A DNA stretch of 64,000 nt, from positions 1,798,001 to 1,862,000 of the forward strand of contig JACZZP010000005.1 of the NCBI GenBank assembly GCA_015183035.1, written 5' to 3'. Shown here in pieces: positions 11,725-23,248 of this stretch. The stretch's first letter is position 1; each line of letters starts with the position of its first letter. This stretch comes from Meloidogyne chitwoodi (taxonomy: Eukaryota; Nematoda; Chromadorea; Rhabditida; Meloidogynidae). The notes under the pieces are model-generated. The model was not told the origin of the DNA and made no database searches. It saw only the letters and a program-made list of their open reading frames with translations. The position numbers were made by a program, and so were the translations under genes.

Positions 11725-13270
11725 ATGACTGAAAGCTTTCCAAATTCAAATTTGGACAGTGAGGTAAAATTTGACGAATTAATTAGTTTAAAAAATATTA
11801 AATTAATTTAAAAATTAATATAAATATTCAGGATTCTTTCTCTAATCTAGTATCAGATATGGGTGAAGATCTTGTGAATGCTGCCATGCCACTTTTGGTA
11901 AAGATATATTTTTAATAATTTATATTTTTATTTAAGACTAATCAAGATTTTCTTGCATTTAACAAAAAAATTGATGATTTAACTTTTGAAGTGAAACAAT
12001 TAAAGGAAGGAAAAAGACTGGTCAGTTTTTTAGCATATTTTATTAATTTATGGAATAATAAAAATATTAAAAATGTTTAATAATAAGCATTAATTTTTAA
12101 ATTTATTTTTACCTATTTATTTTTTATTTTAGACTAACGAAGAAGATTCCGTTACATTTACTAAAAAAATTGAAGAGCTAACATTAAAACAATTAAAGGC
12201 AGACAAAAACATTGAGGAATTAACATTTGAATTAAAACAATTAAAAGAAGGAAAAAGAGTGGTTAGTTTATTTTTCTTGATAATTTGGAATATTTATTAG
12301 AAATAAGGTTTACATTATATTTCTTAGCGAATTAAAGTTTAAATTCTCCACTTATTTATATTTAAATATTTTTTCAGTGTTTCTTAAATTTTCCAAATAG
12401 ATGGAAATTTATTGACTCAAAATATTCATGTTGTAAAGATAAATGTGTAAACATTAATAGACCAGATGCTTATTGTATTGATGGGAATGGATTTATTCAA
12501 ATTAAAAATGATACAAATATTATATATATTAATTGTAGAAAAGAAAGGGGTTAGTTTTTTATATTTATTTTAAATAGTGATTATCCTAATTGAGATTTAT
12601 TATTTATTTTTTATAGTTTTTAAACATTATTTTTACTTTAAATAATTTAGGAGAAGATAAATTAGCCCGTATATTATCAGAAAATATGTTTAATAAACCA
12701 AACGAAAATTTTGCTTCATTTCAATGCTGTTTGAATTTTACAACATTAAAATTATTCTACTATGAAATTAAAATTAAATCTGAAAAAAAATCAGCGATAG
12801 GGATAGGTCTTAAAAAAGACGAAATTTTTTTTGTATCTTTATGGGCAGCTAATAAATCAATTTATTATTACTCTCAAGGCAAAGATAAAAAGATTAATAT
12901 TTCTTCATTTTCAATTAAAAATGGTGATGTTTTTGGTTGTGGATTAGTTTATTCACCTCCAAATATTAATAATAAATTACCTTATGTTTTTTTTACTCAA
13001 AATGGAAAACAAATTGGTAAATTTTAAATTAATTTTATTTATTTAAAATTAATTTTTAAAGGTAAATCTATATTATTGAAAGATAATTTTGAATATTATC
13101 AACCATATCTTGATTTAAAATGTTGTTCAGTTGTAACTAATTTTGGTGCGAAACCTTTTCTTTATGACATTTTTAAGCATTATTTAGCTGAAGAATTTTA
13201 TAAAGATGAAGAATTTTCTGATTATAAACGCAATGAGTGTGAAGTAAATCCATTTAAATTTTTCTATTAA
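11725..13270 (+). CDS. SPRY-domain protein with N-terminal coiled coil (right paralogue)
   Basis: The ATG at 11725 begins MTESFPNSNLDSEDSF. The middle holds repeated coiled-coil-like units (KIDDLTFEVKQLKEGKR, then NIEELTFELKQLKEGKR). A cysteine-bearing segment follows (KYSCCKDKCVNINRPDAYC), then a SPRY domain (LFYYEIKI, IGIGLKKDE, VFGCGLVYSPP, YVFFTQNGKQIGK). It ends CEVNPFKFFY at 13270. Exon order and phases match the left paralogue, so the pair arose by inverted duplication. Role: a protein-binding scaffold by SPRY family knowledge; its partner is unknown. No signal peptide is visible. Unlike the left copy its introns carry no transposon. Confidence 0.8.
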
Positions 13271-13943
13271 TACATTTTAATTTGTTGAATATTTAAAAAA
13301 AATTAATTTTTGAATACACATTTATCTTTTTATTTTTTAACAATCTATCTATCTACATATATTTGAATAAAATGATAGAAGAGTGCTATCACTTAGAACT
13401 GAGCGTTGAAGTCCATCAGTGTCTATCTAATTATCATTAATTCGTTTGGTTAAAAAAATTAAAAATATTGTTTTGTAATAAAAAAATTATATTTTCAAAA
13501 TTTATTTAAAAAATTTGTAGATATCTGTAGTACTCGAAAATTAATTTAAAAATATAAATGAAAAAAGAATTAAATTTTGGAATTTTTTTATTTACTTTCA
13601 GGCTTATTGAAAAAATTATCGGCCTTTTTTTAATTTCAAATAATTAAAAAAAATTTTTTTTTTAATTATATAAATTGTTTTTTTATAAAAAGTACTTGTA
13701 GAATTTTTTGTCAAAGGCATTTAAATTCTGTCTCACCACAAATGAGTAAAAAAAAAATTTTCTAAGGTAATGTATAAAATGTTTTAGTGTACATTGTTTT
13801 AAAAAATAAAAATATTTAATAAATGAGTAATCATCATTTTAAAATAACATTTAAAAATAAATAAAATATAAATATATTTACAATTCAATTTATTTTTAAT
13901 TTTAAATTTTGTTAAAATAAATATATTTTAAATTTTTAATAAA
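13271..13943. other. Intergenic AT-rich stretch, nothing clear
   Basis: No coding exon or RNA gene supported. A mixed-composition patch lies near 13375-13440, but its two halves do not pair well enough to call an inverted repeat. Confidence 0.5.
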
Positions 13944-16900
13944 ATGATTGTTTATTTAATTTTTATTTTTTCATCACTTTTTGCGTTTAATAATGCTCCT
14001 CATGTAATTCTAGTTAATGATGGATATGTACACAATTCTGAAGGTTTTTTTATAATTATAATTTATTAAAAAATTAATTTTTTATTTATTAAATCCTATG
14101 TATTTAGTAAATAAAATTGTAATATTTAAATAAATTTTTAAAATAATTATATAAATTAATAAAAGAAAATTTCGTTTTTAATAGATTTAGTCTAAATATA
14201 AAATATTTAATAAATATTATTTTATTAATTTAAATTTATTTTAAATTTAAATTAAAATTTAAAAAGATGGATAAAAAAATATTATTTAATAATTAATTAA
14301 TTAATTTATTTCAATAATATATTTTCAGAAGTTCCAGTGTTTCCTAATTATTATAAAGGTAAATATTTAAATTATTATTAAAATTTTAAAAATATTATTT
14401 AAAATTAAGGGCCTTACCCATCACCAAAAAAATATCCTCCATCTTATCCAAAAGTCAATACATATAAAAAAGAAAATTATAATGATAAAGGTTATTTTTA
14501 TTTAAGTACATAATTTTAAATTGTTTTTTAATTTTTTTTATTTCAGGTGTTTATTATAAAAAACCAGAGAATAATTGTAAGCAAAAAATAAATTTTTATT
14601 TTAAAATTATTTTAATAAATAATATTAATAATATTTAATATATCAAAAGTGAAGACAACTTTAAATTATTTTAATAAAATAATTAATTTTAGATAATACA
14701 AATTATAAAAAACCAACTTATACTAATTATGAAAATGATTATAAAAAACCCGACAATTGTAAGTAAAAAAAATAAATTATTTTAATAAAAAATATCAGAA
14801 ATAAGTGACGCAAATTTAAATTATATATTTTTAATTTATTTTAAGATAATACAAATTATAAAAAGCCACCAACATATACAAATAATTATGAAAAAAAGGA
14901 AGAGCAATATCAATATAAAAAACCTGAATATAATAATAATGTTAATTATAATTATGAAAAGCCATCTAATAATTATGAAAAGCCATCTTATAATTATGAA
15001 AAGCCAGATAATAATAATTATTATAAAAAACCAGATAATTATAATTATGAAAAAAAAGTTTATAAAAAATCAAGTGAAGAATATAATATTAAAAAATATA
15101 AAGGTAAAACTTTTAAAAAATAAATTATGAACTTAAAAATAGAAAAAAAAATTTTTAAAATTAATAATAAGGTTAGGAAGGCTCGTTACCTATATAAGAA
15201 AAATCTGGGATTTGGATTAAGTCCTGCTATCAAAAATAATTGTCTGATTCCTCAAAGTCAATATATTCCCTAACGATCTTGACCGGAATCCTGATCCCTT
15301 TAAGTCCTATAATAAATAATAATTGATAAATTAAATATATTATAACCTTATTATTAATTTATTGAGAAAATAGATTAATCAAAATATTTTAATTTAGATA
15401 AATATGAAAGAAGTAGTAGTAGTAGTGATGATAGCTATAATAAAAGAAATTATTATTATAGTCATTCATATGGCAGTGATGAATATGAACTTCCTTCCTA
15501 TTTTCATAAATATGAAGTTCCATCTTATTACAGATTATTAACAAACTATAGGGTAATTTTTGTTTAATTTAATAATTATTATTTAATTTAATTTATAGCA
15601 ACCAAATATTTATTATTTACGACCAGTATATTATATTACCACAACTTCTCAGGTAACACCAGTGACTCAAAAAACATCGTCAGGTAAACAATTATTTAAA
15701 AAGATATTAATTTTAAAACAATTTTTTAATCGTTATATATAATAAGAGAATATTTTTAAAATATTACCTATTTAATTTTATTAAAATAAAATATATTTAT
15801 TAATTTAATTTTTTAAATATTTATAAAGTATCAACAACAACGTCAACATTTCCTACAACATTGACAACAAAAAGTTCAACAACATCGCTAACAACTGAAG
15901 AAAGTTCTTCAGAAAATCCAACTACAATTTCATCGACTGTAGAAACTTTACCATCAACAGAGCAAACACAGACACCAAGTTTTGAAGAAGTAACTTCTAC
16001 CGTAAGTGTTACTGAGAGTCCAACTACAATTTCGTCGACTGAAGAAAGTTCAACAGAAAATTCGACCTCCTCAATTGGCAATGAAATTTCTACAACAATT
16101 ATTACAGAGGTATTTAGTATATATAATAATTTTGAAAATAGTTAGCCTTAAAATAAGTTTAAAAAAGACAACAACTATTTTTTAAAGGAAATTTAATACA
16201 TTTTCTAAAATTATTTTAAAAATATTAATTTAATAAAAATTATTTATATTTAATTATTTTAATAAAATTAAATTAAAGTAAAGTAAAATTTTAATTTTGT
16301 AATCTTTTATTTTATTTACAAAATTTTTTTTAATTTTTATTAGGAATCTTCTCCATCCATAATTGAAACAACAACATTATCTATAAGTTTAGGAACAGAA
16401 TGTTTGTTTTTTTAATTTTTTAAAAAATTAAAAAAAATTTTTTTAGCAATTACCCCTGGAGGAACTGGTAATTAATTAAAAATATATTTTAATTAATTTA
16501 TTTTTTTTTTTATTTCAAAAAGTAAAATAATTTATTATATAACAATTTAAGAGGAAAGTACAGCACATTCTGAAAGGGATTTTACTGAGTTAACAACTCC
16601 AACAGCCACAGAAATGTTTCAATTTAATTTATTTTAAATATTTTAATTAATTTAGAACTGTAACTCCAGATTCTGATATACCCGAAACAACTACAAATTC
16701 AGAATGTCCTCCAGATTATAATTATTATGAACCTAAAAAATATTGTATTAAAATATCTTCCCCAAAACAAAAGCCTTTAAATTGGAATGAAGCTAATGAT
16801 GAAGCTAAAAAGAAAGGGGCTATTTTAGCTTCAATTCATGATAAAAAAGAGGATGATTTTATAAAAGGTTAATAAATAAATAATTAAATTTTAATTATTT

Positions 16901-18049
16901 TTTAATTCAAAAAAAGGTCTTGTTGATAAACAAACAAAAGATGGTGAAAACAAAAGTATTTATTGGATTGGACTACAAATGAATGCTACAGATGGAAAAA
17001 TACAAAAAGCTGAATGGTCAGACAATTCTCGTTTGGATTATGGAAATCCTGGAAATTTGAAGGTATTTTTTAAACTTTTTTTTTATAAAAATATTAAAAG
17101 TTGTTCAAAAAAAGTTAAATAATTAATTAGTAAATAATTAAATAAATATAAAAGTTTATATTTAAGCCTAATACTGGACCTTATGGAACAAGAACTACAT
17201 TTAGTGGAAATAATGCTTTTGTTGGAATTTCTAAAGATAATAATAATGGAAAGCCTTTATGGGGACTATACGATAAAAATCAAAAAGGAGGTTTTGTATG
17301 GAAAGTAAGTTTATTTTAAAATAATTTTATTTTATTATAAATTAATTTTTAAAAAATAATTTTTGAAAATCTTTTAAATTTTCCATTTTTCATTAAAAAT
17401 ATTTTATTAAAAAAAAAAGATTGATTTGTCCGGTAAAAAAGTGACCGACATCGGAGAGAGCACTACACCTGGTGATGGTACAGGAATAAATAATAGTAGT
17501 TTTTACTAATAATTTTTAATAATATAAATTTATTATATTTTAAAAATTAATTATCAAATAATTAAAAATTCAATTTAATTTATTAAGATGGACTTCCCAA
17601 TGGTTATAAATGTACAAATAAATGTGATCCAAAATCAATTAAATTAACATCACAAGATGGACAACAAACTCCAATTGATGAAGGATCAGAAGAGAAAAAT
17701 AATTGTCAAACAACTGTATTAACTTGTACCTCAAATCAACCAATTTCTTCTATAGCGGTAATAAAATTTTTAGGAAAAACTTATATAAATAAATTAAAAA
17801 AAAAAACTATTTAAAAATTTAAGTTTGGAAAAAAAGGAACTGTTCAAGCTAAGGATGGAGGAAAAACAAAAGTTAGAGCTAAAATATTCTGTGTTCAAGA
17901 AGAGTCAACTAAAAAAGTTGGATGGCTTCGAAATGTAGCAAATAATAATCCAAAATTATTTTTCTTCGTTGAAGAGGTTAATAAAAAAGTTGATAATTAT
18001 ATTATTTATCTTATTTATTTAGGCACATTGTGAACAACAAAAAAGTTGA
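13944..18049 (+). CDS. Secreted mucin-like C-type lectin with C6 domain
   Basis: Starts MIVYLIFIFSSLFAFNNAP, a signal peptide. A long linker of YKKP/NYEKP repeats follows (about 14,400-15,100), then a Tyr/Ser-rich segment and a Thr/Ser mucin-like region (about 15,640-16,680) likely to be O-glycosylated. Next is a C-type lectin-like domain (CPPDYNYYEPKKYCIKI, WNEANDEAKKKGAILASIH, YWIGLQMNATDGK, AEWSDNSRLDYGNP). The usual WND calcium triad is not obvious, so sugar binding is uncertain. The C-terminus (CTNKCDPKSIKLT, NNCQTTVLTCTSNQPISSI, ending EEAHCEQQKS) resembles the nematode C6 domain. About fifteen short exons. Likely a cuticle-surface or secreted glycoprotein; assembly into one gene is inferred from splice phases. 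Confidence 0.75.
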
Positions 18050-18164
18050 AAAAGAAATTTAAATAAAAGATTATATTAAAATATTTTGATATGTATTATT
18101 TAATAAATATATTTATCACATATTTACTAGTTCAATTTTTTAAATTTTCATAATTACTTAGGGT

Positions 18165-18660
18165 GTTACATAACAGGGATGGGCAAGTTTCGGGTTTCGG
18201 AAGTTTCGGATTGTTCGGGTTTTTAGGTCAGTTTTATTTCAGGTGTCGTGGGTTTTCCCAACCGCCGGCCGATTAAGCGCGCAATAATATCTAATGAAGA
18301 GAAAGAAATAAAAAAGAAGCGAGAGACTACATGCGCCTAATCGGCCGGCGCCTAGTCGCACGGCGGATTTTCCGGACATTCGCCTCTGAAAAATAGAATG
18401 GTTAAAAATGAAAGACAGCAGGCAGTAAGCCGTTCCTTTTTAATTAAGCTGTTTGAGTGCGAAAGGCACTAAACTATAGATGATTGGGTGCTGGGTAGAT
18501 TTGAGTGTTTTGAATGGAAAGAGTGTGGAAATAATGAGAGCGGAAAAAAGAAAAAGAGTAAAAAACGAGAGAGAATGATGAGAAAAATTCATTCATTTTT
18601 TATTTTTGCTAGACAGTAAGAGTTTCACTAATGCCCCGGAAAATCCGCCGTAGTCGGGCT
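18165..18660. repeat. GC-rich nest of inverted repeats upstream of the Sm-F gene
   Basis: Three pieces can be seen. The first, 18175-18235, has CAGGGATGGGCAAGTTTCGG, which looks like one hAT-type end with CGGGTTT-type repeats; I found no matching right end. The second is a hairpin: 18263-18280 against 18333-18350, 17 of 18 bases (CGCCGGCCGATTAAGCGC). The third is a 290-bp element, 18361-18650, with about 20-bp inverted ends (CGGCGGATTTTCCGGACATT) and possible degenerate flanking repeats TAGTCGCA / TAGTCGGG. The block ends about 120 bp before the Sm-F start codon, in otherwise AT-rich DNA. No protein coding seen. Confidence 0.65.
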
Positions 18661-18777
18661 CCATAATTTTCTAAAAATCCGCTTTAATAAATAAATTTGT
18701 TTTATCGTTTTTTAATAAAAATCTAATTTTTATTTTAGGTTTTCAATACTTTTTACTATTTTAATAAACATCTAAAA

Positions 18778-19168
18778 ATGTCAGCTATGATTCAGCCCCT
18801 TAATCCAAAGCCATTTTTGAATGCATTGGCTGGAAAACCAATTATCTGCAAATTAAAATGGGGAATGGAATATAGAGGTTGTTTGTTTTTATAGTTTCAG
18901 AATCTGGATTTTATTAATAGAAGAGTTATCCAATAACAGACATAGATAACGAATAATTTTAGGAATATTGGTTTCTGTTGATGGTTATATGAACTTACAT
19001 TTGGCTAATTCGGAAGAGTACATTGATGGGACAAATACTGGAGCACTTGGCGAAATTTTGATTCGGTTTATTTTATTTCTTAACTATGAATTACTGTTCT
19101 TATTAAAAATATTTTTTAGATGCAATAATATTCTTTGGGTCTCTGCTGCAGATGAAACGGAAGCTTAA
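18778..19168 (+). CDS. SNRPF: Small nuclear ribonucleoprotein Sm-F
   Basis: The core spliceosomal Sm-F protein (nematode snr-5 orthologue), part of the heptameric Sm ring on U1, U2, U4 and U5 snRNAs. Three exons join to about 87 residues: [20 protein letters not shown], then [20 protein letters not shown], then [20 protein letters not shown], ending with the Sm2 motif [19 protein letters not shown]. Sm1 (GMEYRG...D.YMN) and Sm2 (IRCNN) are intact and the length is normal. A TTTTAG site near 18738 could serve for cis- or trans-splicing. It is the first of four closely spaced plus-strand housekeeping genes. Confidence 0.95.
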
Positions 19169-19348
19169 TTATTTGACGATTTGACAAATTACTATTTTTC
19201 ATTTTTTGATTTATATAATTGCTTAAGTTGAATAAAAGTAAATTTTATTTGTTGTTTTTAGACTCTTAGAAAATTATTGTTAATTTTATATCTTTTAATC
19301 AAAATTAGAAATACTTTCAGGAAAAGTTTTTTTCATTAAAAATAACAA

Positions 19349-22162
19349 ATGAATGCAAATGACAATGAAGATTCGCTTTGTTGTTTTGAAAAGATTGAAA
19401 AAGAGATGACTGGTTTTATGGCTCAAAAGTCATCAATAACTTCACCTTCATCAATCTTTGGGGTATTTATTTAATTAATTTATTATGCTTTTGACCTAAA
19501 CTGTTTTGTACTCTTTCTAAATTTACATTTTTATATTAATTTAGCCTCTAACTGTACCAGATTTCAAACATAAGGATCCGGATGTAAATTATCCTGTGTT
19601 TCAAAGCACTCCTCAACAAACAAGTAAAACTATACAAAAACCTGGCCATTTAAAAAGGTTTATTTTTTGAATCAAAATGTTAATTTTTGTAGTTCACACA
19701 CTCCACAAACTCCTGGTGGTCGTGTAATTTCTCCAATTGCGGAGGAACGTCGGGAAGATTTAGATAGGCTTGTCTCAGATGTAGCTAAATTGCGCGATGT
19801 TGGAGGAGATAAGATTGTTCAGAATTTGGTTACTCAATTAAGAAATTTAATTGCTCAATGGGATTGGGCGCAAGCTAGGCACAGACATGTTTCGAAAATT
19901 GTAGGAAAAAAATTTTAACAATATTTTTTTTTATTTTTACTTTTTAAGTATTTTGATCGACAACAGGATGAATTAAATGCAAATTGGGAAAACCTCCATT
20001 CGGAAATGGCAAAATTTAATCAGCAAAAAAGCGACGAATGGGCAAAAGTTGCAAGCATTCGTAGTGGTCTTCAAAGTGATAAAGCTAAGGCTACTTCTAA
20101 AAAGGATTCGGAAAGAATAAAAGAATTGGAATTGCAGGTTTTTTAATTTTATAGTTTCTTAATTATTTGTTTTAAAGCTTCAAAAACAAAAATCAAAGGA
20201 ACTTCTTTCCTCTCAAAAGCTCAGTGAATTACGTACAAAAATTAAAGAATTGGAAGGTGAAGTTAGTGTACGTGAAAAGTCTTATAATGAAAATATGCTT
20301 AAAATTAAACGTTGTGAACAACAGGTAGTCCGAGTTGAGGTATTTTTTTTTGAAATAAAGTAAAAATAATCTAATTGTATATTTTAGCAAGAAAATTCTA
20401 ATCTTCGCACAAAATTGACATTGATGAAGGCAGAAAAACAACAACAAGCTTCCGATTCTCAACTTAATTCTCAACGTTCCAACCAAGCTGGACCTAGAGC
20501 TACTCTTTTTAACGTTTCTCATCTTAATCAATCCTCAAATAGAGTAGGGTAATTTTTTAAATTTCTCAAATTTATATTTTAGAATTCAACTTCATCCTCA
20601 ATTGGTGAAGGAAATTCCTCATCTTCTAAACATTTATTTATACGGCGGAACAATTCTGATAATACTCTTGTAAATACTCAACGTCATCAACAGCAGTTTT
20701 CTGGACTTGGAACTAATCAATTATTCAATAACAATGAGCAAAATATACAGGTTACTTTCTTACGTCTTCATTCAAATTTTAAATATTTTTTGTCCCTACT
20801 TTTTATTTTTTTTATATTCAACTTTAGTCTGCTCGTCCACGTGTCCGTTTTGCTGACGAACCAATTAATGTCCCATTCACTTCTTCCATCACACATTCAA
20901 CGTCAACTAATAACGATGAGATTAATTTGTTGAATAAACGCTATGACTTGCCTTCTGAAATGGTTATTTTATTCTGTTTTTTTTTAAATTTTTTTACAGG
21001 TCAACACAATGTATCAAATAACCAAACAGGGTCGAGAATTTACTTTTAGTGACGGAAAAAATCAAACTACTGTTGTTGAGCTTTTGAGATGTAAAGAACC
21101 CCCACATTGTCGTCATTGTCTTCTTTATGAATATTCAACAATAGCTACTGAAAATAATATTGAATGCTCTAGTTCCAAGGATTTTCGATGGATAAGCGTT
21201 TCATTGTTACCAATATCTTTTTCAAATGTAAAGAAACACCAAGTAGAAGTTAGTTTTTGAAAAGGAATATAAATTAGATTTAAACAAAAAATTAACAGAT
21301 TAATTATTGTCAAAAAGATAATTTATATGATGTGCACACACCTTGTGGCAATAATGTTCGATTTTTTCTTTCTGGTCAGCTTGAGATTTGTTGGAAGAGT
21401 GGTGATCGAACATTGATTCTTCCAAATGGGGAAAGGCGTGAAGTATTTGGTCCAGAAAAGGCTGACTTTCGCATGGAAATGTTTGTTAATTTCAGGTTTA
21501 TTTTAATTTTTAAAGATTTTAGTTATCTTCCAAATGGTGCTGCTTTTCGATTTGATGCTTCTAATCAATGGAACCGAGAAGAGTTTGTTCCCAACCTGAA
21601 TCGAATGTCCGTTCGCTCTGATGGTTCTTATTCTTCATTACACGTCCAGGTATATTTTTTTAAATTTTCGTTTATATGAATTCTAATTTGCGCAGCCTAT
21701 TGGTACGTCAACTTCCGATACTTGTCAAGCGGAAACAACTTCATCTAATATGGAAGACATGTCAAGTTTACAAATAAATGCTCCAGACTTTAAAGTTTTT
21801 TGTTTGAATTAAATATTCTACTTAAATTTTAATATTAAGCTTCGTCGCTTCAATTCTACAAAAGCTGTGAAGATGGCCATAGAGGAACAGTCTTTACCCG
21901 GTGCTAGTTTACAGTTTTGGTTTTGTGTTGATAATGTTCTTTTGGTCAAACACATTCATGATATTAATGTTGGTATTGATGATCCAACGAAAGGAATATG
22001 TGAACAAAAGCATCGGAGTATATTTTTTAGAAATTTGGATTATGTTTACTTTTTCTATATTTTCAGAAAAATCCATTTGCTTTTCTCGTGGTGAATGCCG
22101 GCACATTAGAACAACAACAAATAGCTGATTATGCTTTCAAATGTTTAATAATTCAACAATAA
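19349..22162 (+). CDS. sas-4: Coiled-coil centriole assembly protein, SAS-4/CPAP-like
   Basis: The N-terminus is disordered (MNANDNEDSLCCFEKIEKEM). A long coiled coil follows (about 19,700-20,480), including DELNANWENLHSEMAKF, SERIKELELQLQKQK, LSELRTKIKELEGEVSVREK and ENSNLRTKLTLMK, laid out like the CPAP/SAS-4 coiled coil. A Ser/Gln-rich linker comes next, then beta-repeat segments (FTFSDGKNQTT, NNVRFFLSGQLEICWKSGDR, TLILPNGERREVF, YLPNGAAFRFD) resembling the TCP10/G-box domain at the CPAP C-terminus. The last segment, ending NAGTLEQQQIADYAFKCLII, is not recognised. By family knowledge it recruits tubulin and builds centriole walls. Start: a TTTCAG lies 29 bases before the ATG and is a possible trans-splice site. 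Confidence 0.62.
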
Positions 22163-22484
22163 ATTTAATGATAACATTGCTTTTATTGTTTAATATGTAT
22201 ATATTTTAAATTATTTTGAGTGAAAATATATTATATAATCTCTATATATATCATTTAACAGCCTTAACTTATAATATTCTTTTGCTTGCCTTATTTATTT
22301 TTTGTTTGTTTTTCTTTTTCATTTAATTTATTTAACTCAATTTAAAGCTATTATTATTCTATTTAAAGCAAATTGGAATAAAGTTAATATGAATTATTTT
22401 TAAAACTATAAAACTTTATTTTGTGCTTATATATTTATAAAAAAATTCTTTTAATGTTTAAATGATTTTAAATTTTGCTTTTAT

Positions 22485-23064
22485 ATGGAAAAAATAAATA
22501 CAAAAACTTCAAGTTCTAAAATTAGATATAATCGTCCAAAAACATTGAAAGTTGTTAATGAAGATGGGCAGGATGAAGCCAAGAGAACTGAATCTACTAC
22601 ATCAAAACGGTAATTTTTAAGTTTTCGTATGGATCAGTTTCTAAAGGCAATGGCTTGTTTGTTTATTTCTAAAGTTATAAGTTTCCATTATTGTCTGTGA
22701 ATCAACTTATTTTCACTCTATTTTGCAATTTTGGGGGTTTAATGTATATAATCAAAATATTTAGAACGGACTATGTGAGTGCTTACAAACGTGCAGAATT
22801 GAACTACAAAAGATTGCGCGAAGAACGAAAAAATGAATTTGAACGTCAACGAATTGAACAAGAAAAGAGGAAAGAAAAGACTGAATTTAAAAAGGAATGG
22901 CGTAGAAAGTAAAAAATTTCATAATAATTATAAAAAATTATATTTTTTCTCAATTTAGAAACAATCAAGTTTTACAAATTCGGACAAGAAAGGGGCAACC
23001 AAATTTGAATGCACAAATTGGAATGATTTTGGAAAAGTTGGAAAAAGATAAGGGAAGTGATTAA
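22485..23064 (+). CDS. CCDC59: CCDC59/FYV7-like rRNA-processing protein
   Basis: Three exons give about 115 highly basic residues: MEKINTKTSSSKIRYNRP at the N-terminus, then DYVSAYKRAELNYKRLREER and the helical FERQRIEQEKRKEKTEFKKE. The C-terminus is QIRTRKGQPNLNAQIGMILE-KLEKDKGSD. The TRKGQPNLNAQIGMILEKL motif matches the conserved C-terminus of the FYV7/CCDC59 (TAP26) rRNA-processing family, which acts in small-subunit ribosome maturation in the nucleolus (family knowledge). It lies 322 bp after the SAS-4-like gene and 184 bp before ALG10. Confidence 0.75.
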
Positions 23065-23248
23065 ATCATTAAATTATATTTTTAAAAAGACATTATTTGT
23101 TAGATAATTTTTAAAATTTAATTCATAAATTTATTTTTTTTTTTGTGTTTTCTACTTTAATTAAATGTTTGATTTACTTAATATTTATGATAATTTCCAA
23201 AAATTCTTTCTAAAATTATTTTTTAGTTTAATTTTATAAATTTACATA

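Noticed and set aside
13375..13435. GATAGA...TCTATC mixed-composition patch
   Set aside because: Only the outer six bases are inverted copies; the interior does not pair.
15821..16081. Minus-strand open frame opposite the lectin mucin region, and a similar one at 36997-37323 opposite the tyrosinase tail
   Set aside because: Thr codons ACN read backwards give Val-rich open frames with no stops. They are shadows of the sense exons.
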